A stretch of DNA of 10,338 nucleotides from NCBI GenBank assembly GCA_035634055.1, contig DASQDR010000063.1, positions 1-10,338 on the forward strand. The letters run 5' to 3'. This stretch comes from JAICTV01 sp035634055. GTDB lineage: Bacteria; Planctomycetota; Phycisphaerae; Tepidisphaerales; Tepidisphaeraceae. Of this stretch, positions 5,935 through 10,338 are shown piece after piece (the first letter of the stretch is position 1; the number at the start of each line of letters is the position of its first letter). The notes below the pieces were generated by a model. It saw only the letters and a list, made by a program, of their open reading frames with translations. It was not told the DNA's origin and ran no database searches. A program made the translations under genes and the position numbers.

Positions 5935-5940
5935 GGGAGG
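5935..5940 (+). promoter_or_regulatory. Shine-Dalgarno that fixes the scpB start
   Basis: GGGAGG is followed by eight bases and then ATG at 5949. This favours 5949 over the in-frame TTG at 5877 and ATG at 5913, neither of which has a comparable site. Confidence 0.65.
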
Positions 5941-5948
5941 CGCGGCCG

Positions 5949-6830
5949 ATGCGATTGGTCAGGGATGACGACAACCTGGTGGTGATGGAAGAGCAGGACG
6001 TGCAACCCGGAGACGACGGCGAACGCGCCCTCGAAGCCAGCGACGATGCGTACGCGGGCGAAGCCGGCCAGCCGGGCGAAGCGGGCGGACCGGGCGGACT
6101 GGGTGGAGCAGGCGACACGGGCGACGAGCCGGCTTCCTTCGCCGAGGGCGCCGCGCCCGCGCCGTCGGCCGAGGAGCCGGACGGCGCCGTGGACGACGCC
6201 TTGGAAGACACCGCCTCCGACCAGGATGCCCAGTCCGCCGGGCCGGCGGCGGACGAGGAAGCCCTCGACCTGCGCGCCCTCGAGGCGCTGCTGTTCAGCA
6301 CGCACCACCCGCTGACGGCCGGCCGCCTCGCCGAGCTGCTGGGGCTGGATTCGACCAAGCCCCTCCGCCGGGCGATCAAGTCGCTCAACGAGCAGTACGC
6401 CGGCCGCTCGTTCCGCGTCGAGCAGGTCGCCGGCGGCTACCAGATGCTGACGCTGCCGGAGTTCGGCGAACTGCTCAAGGCGCTGCACCAGCGCGAGGTC
6501 GACGCCAAGCTGACCAAGGCCGCGCTGGAAACGCTGGCGATCGTCGCCTACAAGCAGCCGATCCTCCGCGCAGACGTGGAAGCCATCCGCGGCGTCGCGT
6601 GCGGCGAGACGATCCGATCGCTGATGGAGAAACGGCTGGTCAAGATCGCCGGCCGCGCCGAAGTCCCCGGTCGCCCGATCCTGTACGGGACGACCAAGCG
6701 GTTCCTGGAGCTGTTCGGGCTCAACACGCTGAAGGACCTTCCGCAGTCGGACGAGGGGTCACTCCGGCCGAAGCCCGCCGCCGCGGACACGCGCAGCGGC
6801 GACGCGGGTGACGCGGGCGGGGAAGCCTGA
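5949..6830 (+). CDS. scpB: Segregation and condensation protein B (ScpB)
   Basis: This 293-residue protein has a clear ScpB core of two winged-helix domains. LRALEALLFSTHHPLTAGRLAELLGL starts near 108 and SFRVEQVAGGYQML lies at 154-167. The hallmark LTKAALETLAIVAYKQPILRADVEAIRGV is at 188-216. AGRAEVPGRPILYGTTKRFLELFGL follows at 234-258 and KDLP at 262-265. With ScpA and SMC, ScpB forms the kleisin complex that organises and segregates the chromosome. Residues 1-105 form an acidic, low-complexity extension rich in Gly, Ala, Glu and Asp, with collagen-like Gly-x-x spacing at about 37-58. This is longer than most ScpB N-termini. A Gly/Ala/Asp tail follows the core. scpA is not next to it here. 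It is convergent with ndk, 37 bases away. Confidence 0.95.
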   Translation: MRLVRDDDNLVVMEEQDVQPGDDGERALEASDDAYAGEAGQPGEAGGPGGLGGAGDTGDEPASFAEGAAPAPSAEEPDGAVDDALEDTASDQDAQSAGPAADEEALDLRALEALLFSTHHPLTAGRLAELLGLDSTKPLRRAIKSLNEQYAGRSFRVEQVAGGYQMLTLPEFGELLKALHQREVDAKLTKAALETLAIVAYKQPILRADVEAIRGVACGETIRSLMEKRLVKIAGRAEVPGRPILYGTTKRFLELFGLNTLKDLPQSDEGSLRPKPAAADTRSGDAGDAGGEA

Positions 6831-6867
6831 GGTCCTGCCGGCCGACGCCAGCGGGGCGCTCCTGCCC

Positions 6868-7338
6868 CTACTCCGCCTGCCCCTTGCTCATGTCGTAGAC
6901 CCACGCCTGGCTGGCGGGCGTCCAGTCGAGCAGTTCGTCGGGTTTGAAGAACAGCCCGAGCTCGCGCGTGGCGGCTTCGGGGGAGTCGCTACCGTGGATC
7001 AGGTTGAAGGAGTTGCTGACGCCGAAGTCGCCGCGGATGGTGCCCGGCTCGGCCTTGGAGCCGAACGTCGCGCCCATCATCTTGCGCGAGATGGCGATGG
7101 CGTCCTTCCCCGCCAGCGCCAGTACGACCACCGGCGAGCTGGTCATGAACTTCACCAGCCCGGCATAGAACGGCTTGCCCTTGTGCGGCTCGTAGTGCGT
7201 CTCGGCGAGCTGCTGCGGGATGCGCATCAGCTTGGCGCCGACGAGCTGAAGGCCCTTCTTCTCGAAGCGGGTGATGATCTCGCCGGTGAGCCCGCGCTGC
7301 ACGGCGTCGGGCTTGAGGATGATGAGCGTGCGCTCCAT
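6868..7338 (-). CDS. ndk: Nucleoside diphosphate kinase
   Basis: This is a 156-residue enzyme, slightly longer than the usual 140-150. It transfers the gamma-phosphate of NTPs to NDPs through a phosphohistidine. MERTLIILKPDAVQRGLTGEII (1-22) includes Lys9. GTIRGDFGVSNSFNLIHGSDS (99-119) contains the active-site His115, and SPEAATRELGLFF follows. The family's HY.EH region reads HYEPHKGKPFYAGLVKFMTSSPV. ATG at 7338 is supported by AAGGA five bases upstream, and a good sigma70-type promoter lies about 50 bases further up. The C-terminal extension after about residue 135 (DELLDWTPASQAWVYD) matches the longer ndk variants. Downstream, the stop codons of scpB and ndk are 37 bases apart with only a weak 5-bp stem between them. 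Confidence 0.97.
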   Translation of the reverse strand: MERTLIILKPDAVQRGLTGEIITRFEKKGLQLVGAKLMRIPQQLAETHYEPHKGKPFYAGLVKFMTSSPVVVLALAGKDAIAISRKMMGATFGSKAEPGTIRGDFGVSNSFNLIHGSDSPEAATRELGLFFKPDELLDWTPASQAWVYDMSKGQAE

Positions 7339-7389
7339 GACGTTCCTTCTCTTGCGCGGGTGAAACGAGCGATGAACCCAGGGACGACG

Positions 7390-7418
7390 TTTCTATCGCA
7401 CCGCGTCGCGGCTGACAA
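7390..7418 (-). promoter_or_regulatory. Sigma70-type promoter of ndk
   Basis: On the minus strand TTGTCA (7418-7413; five of six to consensus) and TAGAAA (7395-7390; four of six) are separated by exactly 17 bases. The predicted start near 7383 gives a leader of about 45 bases before the ndk ATG, with room for its Shine-Dalgarno. This is the best promoter match in the window and implies ndk can be expressed independently of the upstream minus-strand genes. Confidence 0.6.
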
Positions 7419-7467
7419 TGATCGGCCGCCGAAGGCGCGCTGGCCGCGGGAGCGTCGCGCCGCCAAC

Positions 7468-8166
7468 CTATTCGGCCGACTTGCGGCGCGGGCGCGGGAG
7501 CTTCTTGCGCGCGTCGCGGACGAAGGAGACGACCTTCTTGCGCAGGCGGCGCTCGGGCGCCTCGATGCCGAGGTGGTAGTCCACCGCGCGGTTGCCGACC
7601 GCCTGGATCTCCAGCCAGTTCCAGCCCGCGCCGATGGCGGCGCCCACGAGCGGGACGGTCTTGGTGGCGAGGGCTTTTTCGGTCAGGCGGATGCCGAGGA
7701 ACTTGGCGGCGCGCTCGCCAAGCTCCTTGCCCGCCTCGCGGCCGACCAGGCGGGCGACGAGTTGCTTCGTCGCCTGCTCGCCGGCGCGCACGCCGATCTT
7801 TCGCAGCGCCTGGCTGACGGCGCCGGGGAAAACGGCGCGGATGATGTCCCGGCGGAAGGCTTCCCTGTCCGCCAGCGACGGCGGGTCCAGCAGCGCCGCC
7901 ACCGTGCCGGCGAGCTTCCCCTCGAGCTTGAGCATGGCGGCGGAATCGGCGACGGCGGCCGGCAGCATCGTCAGCGGGCTCGCCGCCAGCCCGGTCGCGC
8001 CGCCGATCGACGCCGCCCACTTCCGCGCCTGCCGCACCGCCTTGCGGGCGTGCTCCTCCGGCATCGCGTTGGGGTCCTCCAGCCGCAGTTCCTCCGCCGC
8101 CTTGCGGCAGTCGTCGGGGTCGGGAATGAGCCAGGTCAGAATCTGTTCGAGGTTGAAGTCGGGCAC
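7468..8166 (-). CDS. EcsC-like protein
   Basis: The gene encodes 232 residues from GTG 8166. The middle (48-90) is small-residue-rich (ASIGGATGLAASPLTMLPAAVADSAAMLKL). The segment VPLVGAAIGAGWNWLEIQAVGNRAVDYHLG (171-200) resembles the conserved Pro-x-Val-Gly-Ala...Gly...Asn...Ala block of the EcsC family, whose biochemical role is poorly known. In Bacillus, EcsC is encoded with the EcsAB transporter, but no transporter is here. The hydrophobic stretches could associate with membrane. The C-terminus is very basic (RRLRKK...RDARKKLPRPRRK). The frame can be extended to a GTG at 8214. I prefer 8166 because a near-consensus TACAAT lies six bases before it, and the extra 16 residues are Arg/Cys-rich and look like non-coding DNA. 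The family assignment is from pattern memory. Confidence 0.72.
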   Translation of the reverse strand: MPDFNLEQILTWLIPDPDDCRKAAEELRLEDPNAMPEEHARKAVRQARKWAASIGGATGLAASPLTMLPAAVADSAAMLKLEGKLAGTVAALLDPPSLADREAFRRDIIRAVFPGAVSQALRKIGVRAGEQATKQLVARLVGREAGKELGERAAKFLGIRLTEKALATKTVPLVGAAIGAGWNWLEIQAVGNRAVDYHLGIEAPERRLRKKVVSFVRDARKKLPRPRRKSAE

Positions 8167-8172
8167 GACAAG

Positions 8173-8178
8173 ATTGTA
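8173..8178 (-). promoter_or_regulatory. -10 box implying a leaderless EcsC-like transcript
   Basis: TACAAT on the minus strand matches the -10 consensus at five of six positions and ends six bases before the GTG at 8166. Transcription would therefore start at or next to the start codon. No good -35 box is seen 16-18 bases upstream. Confidence 0.4.
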
Positions 8179-8385
8179 CGCGGCGGCGCAACGACGGCGA
8201 ACGCCGCAAGTCACGTGGCGCCGCGCAGCGGCGCGCGAGGACTGCCGGTTGCAGGTGCGGGCGGCGACGGCGTCGCGGGGCCAACGCGTGGTTCAAGCTC
8301 CCGCGGTCCCGAGATCCGTCCGCGAGTACGCTGCTGGATGTCAGCCACTGGCGCTGTTGGCTATTCCCGCCCCCGGCGCACCGCT

Positions 8386-9258
8386 TCAACGCGGCGACGA
8401 GGCGGCGCGGTGCCGCGCGACCAGCGCGTCAAACATCTCGCGCCCGATCCGTCGTCCGTTGGCCAGGCCGAGCTGGATGTCCTTCTTGTTGGTTCCGTGG
8501 AAGTCGCTCCCGCCGGTCTTGATCAGCCCGAACCGGTCGGCCAGTCGCGTGAGCTTCTCGACCCACGCGGCGTCGTGGTCGCTGTGGATGACCTCCAGCC
8601 CCGCCATGCCAAGGTCGACTAGGTCCTTCACCACGCGCTCGAGCTGCGCGTCGTTCTGCGTGCGGAGCTGGACCGGGTGGGCAAGGACGGCGATCCCGCC
8701 GCTGGCGGCGATGCGTTCGAACGCCTGCCTTGGCGTCAGCCGCTCCTTATCGAAGTACGCCGGCGCGCCCTGCCCGATGTACTTGTCGAACGCCTGCTTG
8801 ATCGACGAGACGTACCCCTTTCGGTGCAGGATCGCCGCCAACTGCGGCCGGCCGAGCACCGCGCCCTTCGCCTCGTTCTCCCACTCGGCCATGGTGACGG
8901 CGACGCCCATCTCGTTGAGCTTCGCCACGATCAGCGGGTTGCGATTGTCCCGCCCGGCGATCAGCGTCTCCGTGAGGTTCTTCAGGTGCGGGCTCTGCGC
9001 GTCGACGCCGTACCCGAGGATGTGCATCGTCCCCGGCGACGGGTACTCAGCCGAGATTTCGATGCCGGGAAGAAAGTCGATGCCGAGCCGCTTCGCCTCG
9101 TCCGCCGCTTCCGCGCAACCGGCGACGGTGTCGTGATCGGTCAGCGCGAAGGCGGAAAGCCTGCTCTGCTTCGCCAGCCGCGCCACCTCCCGCGGCGGCA
9201 ACGTGCCGTCGGAGGCGGTGGAGTGGCAGTGGAGGTCGACGTAGGTAGCTGCCGGCAA
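8386..9258 (-). CDS. PHP-domain phosphoesterase (YciV/TrpH family; pAp phosphatase or RNase AM type)
   Basis: This 290-residue metal-dependent enzyme carries the PHP metal ligands in order: Asp8, His10 and His12 in DLHCHSTASDG, Asp17, Asp41/His42/Asp43 in LTDHDTV, Glu67 in PGIEIS, His79 in MHILGYG, His194 in VLAHP, and Asp252/His254 in GGSDFHG. The inserted helical domain (about 95-175) with GRPQLAAILHRKGYV is typical of the YciV/TrpH group. Characterised relatives hydrolyse 3',5'-nucleoside bisphosphates such as pAp, or trim RNA 5' ends (E. coli RNase AM). The start is a TTG, chosen because the family begins just before DLHCHS and TGAGGT lies directly upstream. It begins 7 bases after the MazF-like stop, so translation is probably coupled to the toxin gene. 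An APS kinase gene further upstream makes a pAp role attractive. Confidence 0.92.
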   Translation of the reverse strand: MPAATYVDLHCHSTASDGTLPPREVARLAKQSRLSAFALTDHDTVAGCAEAADEAKRLGIDFLPGIEISAEYPSPGTMHILGYGVDAQSPHLKNLTETLIAGRDNRNPLIVAKLNEMGVAVTMAEWENEAKGAVLGRPQLAAILHRKGYVSSIKQAFDKYIGQGAPAYFDKERLTPRQAFERIAASGGIAVLAHPVQLRTQNDAQLERVVKDLVDLGMAGLEVIHSDHDAAWVEKLTRLADRFGLIKTGGSDFHGTNKKDIQLGLANGRRIGREMFDALVARHRAASSPR

Positions 9259-9262
9259 GGTG

Positions 9263-9268
9263 ACCTCA
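9263..9268 (-). promoter_or_regulatory. Shine-Dalgarno of the PHP gene overlapping the toxin stop codon
   Basis: On the minus strand TGAGGT contains the toxin's TGA (9268-9266) and an SD-like GAGG, five bases before the TTG start at 9258. The overlap supports both the TTG start and translational coupling. Confidence 0.55.
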
Positions 9269-9625
9269 GTCCGGGGCGACGATCACCATCAGTCCGTCCA
9301 GAATCGCGTACAGCCGCGACTTCGACAGCTTCCCGATCTTCCTGGAGAGCAGCGAGCGGTCGATCGCGGTCGTGCCCGACACCACGGCGACGCTCCGGCG
9401 GCTCAGGTTGCCCTCGCCCTTGGCAAGCAGGTCGTTGCCGGGCGCCTCCGCGTGGCGAAAGGTCGATGTCAGGGGGCAGACCAGCACCGTCGACAGGGCG
9501 CTGCGGTTGATCCGATCGGACTGGATGACCACTCCGGGGCCGCGGAAGCCCGGTCCGGACCCGACGGGCTCGGACAGGTCGATCCAAAAGTCGTTGCCCT
9601 GCTCGACAACGTTCGGGGCTACCAC
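9266..9625 (-). CDS. MazF/PemK-family toxin (endoribonuclease)
   Basis: This 119-residue protein has the MazF/CcdB-like beta-barrel pattern. GNDFWIDLSEPVGSGPGFRGPGVVIQSDRIN (10-40) corresponds to the usual G.i..v...GsE..g.RP.vViq.d. It is followed by TVLVCPLTS (46-54), then AVVSGTTAIDRSLLSRKIGKL (80-100) and a final helix. The usual Arg-Pro is here Arg28-Gly-Pro-Gly, a small deviation near the active-site Arg. Thr53 in CPLTS is the other expected catalytic position. MazF enzymes cleave mRNA, often at short specific sequences. The GTG start (9625) overlaps the antitoxin stop by seven bases, with AAGGA six bases upstream, which is classic type II toxin-antitoxin organisation. Target sequence and activity are unknown. 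Confidence 0.88.
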   Translation of the reverse strand: MVAPNVVEQGNDFWIDLSEPVGSGPGFRGPGVVIQSDRINRSALSTVLVCPLTSTFRHAEAPGNDLLAKGEGNLSRRSVAVVSGTTAIDRSLLSRKIGKLSKSRLYAILDGLMVIVAPD

Positions 9626-9879
9626 TGATCGTCCTTGAGCAACCGTGCCAGGCTCCGCGCTGCTGCCTGCTGCCAGGCCCGCACGTCCACATCATCGGCC
9701 GGCGAGCCGTATACCTGGTCCAGCTTCTCGGTCACTCGACGGTTGCGCTTTTCCCGCAGGAGCTGCATGGCCCCCTCAGCGAAGACCTCGCTGCGCGAGA
9801 TGCGGTGCCGCCGGGAGTATCGCTCGATCTCCTCGAATAAGGCGCGCGGGACGCTGATGGCAGTCTTCACTTTAGCCAT
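9619..9879 (-). CDS. Ribbon-helix-helix antitoxin of the MazF-like toxin
   Basis: The 86-residue protein begins MAKVKTAISVPRALFEEIERY, followed by SRRHRISRSEVFAEGAMQLL. This is the ribbon-helix-helix DNA-binding fold (beta strand at about 4-10, helices at about 12-24 and 28-43) of MazE/ParD-type antitoxins. The C-terminal half is the probable toxin-wrapping segment, ending LLKDDQW. ATG 9879 was chosen over an in-frame start at 9960 because the ribbon starts right after it. There is no Shine-Dalgarno. It overlaps the toxin gene by seven bases. Autoregulation at the upstream region is expected for this family, and a 10-bp palindrome lies there. Confidence 0.88.
   Translation of the reverse strand: MAKVKTAISVPRALFEEIERYSRRHRISRSEVFAEGAMQLLREKRNRRVTEKLDQVYGSPADDVDVRAWQQAAARSLARLLKDDQW
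9632..9636 (-). promoter_or_regulatory. Ribosome binding site of the toxin inside the antitoxin gene
   Basis: AAGGA on the minus strand lies six bases before the toxin GTG, within the antitoxin codons for Lys-Asp. It supports the GTG start. Confidence 0.5.
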
Positions 9880-9907
9880 GGTATTGCGATTGGTTATCCC
9901 ATACGAA

Positions 9908-9917
9908 GCTCCGGAGC
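9908..9917. promoter_or_regulatory. 10-bp palindrome upstream of the antitoxin, candidate operator
   Basis: GCTCCGGAGC is a perfect palindrome 28-38 bases upstream of the antitoxin ATG, in the 90-base gap after cysC. Antitoxins of this fold commonly repress their own operon from short palindromes. I found no convincing -35/-10 pair in the gap, so the promoter position is unknown. Confidence 0.3.
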
Positions 9918-9969
9918 CTGACGGCCCTAGAGAAGAAGCCAGCGCCGGCACGACTCGCAAGTGGCCCGG

Positions 9970-10338
9970 TCACGCCGTGAGGTATCCGCCCTTTTCCAGG
10001 TACGCCAGGATCTGCTTCGCCGCGTCGTCCGGCTTCGTGGTCTCGGTCTCGATCACGATCTCCGGCTGCTCCGGCGCCTCGTAGGGGTCGTCGATGCCGG
10101 TGAACCCCTTGATCTGCCCCGCGCGGGCCTTCTTGTACAGGCCCTTGGGGTCGCGCTGCTCGGCGGTGGCAAGGCTGACGTTGACGTACACCTCGATGAA
10201 CTCGCCCGGCTTGCTCGCGGCGCGCACGAGGTCGCGGTCCTTCTTGTACGGGCTGATGAAGCTGGTGATCGCGATCACGCCGGCATCCGTGAACAGCTTG
10301 GCCACCTCGCCGATCCGGCGGATGTTCTCGGCGCGGTC
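9970..10338 (-). CDS. cysC: Adenylyl-sulfate (APS) kinase, C-terminal part (5' end outside window)
   Basis: The minus-strand frame is open from the window edge (Asp-Arg-Ala-Glu-Asn-Ile-Arg-Arg) to TGA at 9972-9970, giving 122 residues. NIRRIGEVAKLFTDAG (5-20), ISPYKKDRD (29-37), EVYVNVSL (49-56), QRDPKGLYKKARAG (61-74) and GFTGIDDPYEAPEQPE (78-93) are the conserved APS-kinase motifs. The enzyme phosphorylates APS with ATP to PAPS in sulfate activation. The P-loop lies upstream, outside the window. It could be stand-alone CysC (about 200 residues) or the kinase domain of a CysN/CysC fusion. The Cys commonly found before QRD is Glu preceded by Ala here (LATAEQRD). The GTG at 10305 is an internal codon, not a start. 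Confidence 0.95.
   Translation of the reverse strand, partial: DRAENIRRIGEVAKLFTDAGVIAITSFISPYKKDRDLVRAASKPGEFIEVYVNVSLATAEQRDPKGLYKKARAGQIKGFTGIDDPYEAPEQPEIVIETETTKPDDAAKQILAYLEKGGYLTA

Larger units (their letters stand above)
5377..5948. other. Gene-free intergenic region carrying repeats and hairpins
   Basis: I see no convincing gene in these roughly 570 bases. In order it holds a terminator-like hairpin (5441-5470), a 25-nt repeat copy (5619-5643), an 11-bp hairpin (5678-5703), the second repeat copy (5725-5749), a long-range dyad (5749-5756 with 5824-5831, and 5764-5770 with 5816-5822) around a 10-bp palindrome TCGTCGACGA (5795-5804), and finally the scpB leader. Short open frames start at each repeat copy but lack ribosome binding sites and family similarity. 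Confidence 0.7.

Noticed and set aside
5620..5968. Two short frames starting MRKTNPIR at the 25-nt repeats
   Set aside because: They lack a Shine-Dalgarno, diverge completely after the repeat, and read the second copy in different frames. Non-coding repeats explain them better.
6853..6868. GGGGC/GCCCC stem between scpB and ndk as terminator
   Set aside because: It has only 5 bp, no T run, and overlaps the ndk stop. It is too weak to list as a feature.
6808..9136. Long plus-strand open frames over the ndk, EcsC-like and PHP genes
   Set aside because: They lie opposite genes with clear family motifs. Their composition is typical of G+C-rich antisense shadows and they have no recognisable domains.
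9880..9905. GTAT...ATAC partial dyad next to the antitoxin start
   Set aside because: The arms are only four bases and the interior shows no symmetry.

Overview
The window comes from a very G+C-rich bacterium. No rRNA is present, so placement is by inference. The best guess is Planctomycetota, possibly a Phycisphaerae-like lineage. The main reason is two kinds of intergenic repeat that I remember as common in planctomycete genomes: heptads that translate as NDE / HSSFII-type strings, and a 25-nt unit that translates as KTNPI / NEPN / KRTQF. Several genes lack Shine-Dalgarno (SD) sites and have -10-like boxes almost touching the start codon. This assignment rests on memory, not on a search.

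Layout. Positions 1-1404 (+): the 3' part of accC (biotin carboxylase), then a TetR-type regulator. Positions 1400-1504: a heptad inverted repeat in which both convergent genes end, enclosing a terminator-like stem. Positions 1486-3521 (-): a class V (AGXT-like) aminotransferase and, upstream of it, a predicted secreted protein with ten Cys-pair knuckles of DnaJ zinc-finger type. A 16-bp perfect palindrome lies between them. Positions 3522-3641: a divergent intergenic region with three consecutive G+C-rich inverted repeats. Positions 3642-5376 (+): an aldo/keto reductase and an unrecognised 218-residue protein that looks internally duplicated. Positions 5377-5948: about 570 bases without a gene, holding a terminator-like hairpin, two exact copies of the 25-nt repeat, an 11-bp hairpin between them and further dyad symmetry. 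Positions 5949-6830 (+): scpB with a long acidic N-terminal extension.

Positions 6868-10338 are all on the minus strand. In order of transcription they are the C-terminal part of APS kinase (cysC or a cysNC fusion), a ribbon-helix-helix antitoxin, an overlapping MazF/PemK toxin, a PHP phosphoesterase of the YciV/TrpH type that starts 7 nt after the toxin stop, an EcsC-like protein and ndk. APS kinase makes PAPS, whose use releases pAp (3',5'-ADP). Some PHP proteins of this type hydrolyse pAp. The two enzymes may therefore form a sulfate-activation and pAp-clearance pair, with a toxin-antitoxin cassette now lying between them.

Most genes are ordinary housekeeping or metabolic ones. The parts most worth a second look are the two repeat systems, the Cys-knuckle secreted protein and the cysC-mazEF-PHP arrangement. 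No complete new defence or mobile system can be demonstrated from this sequence.
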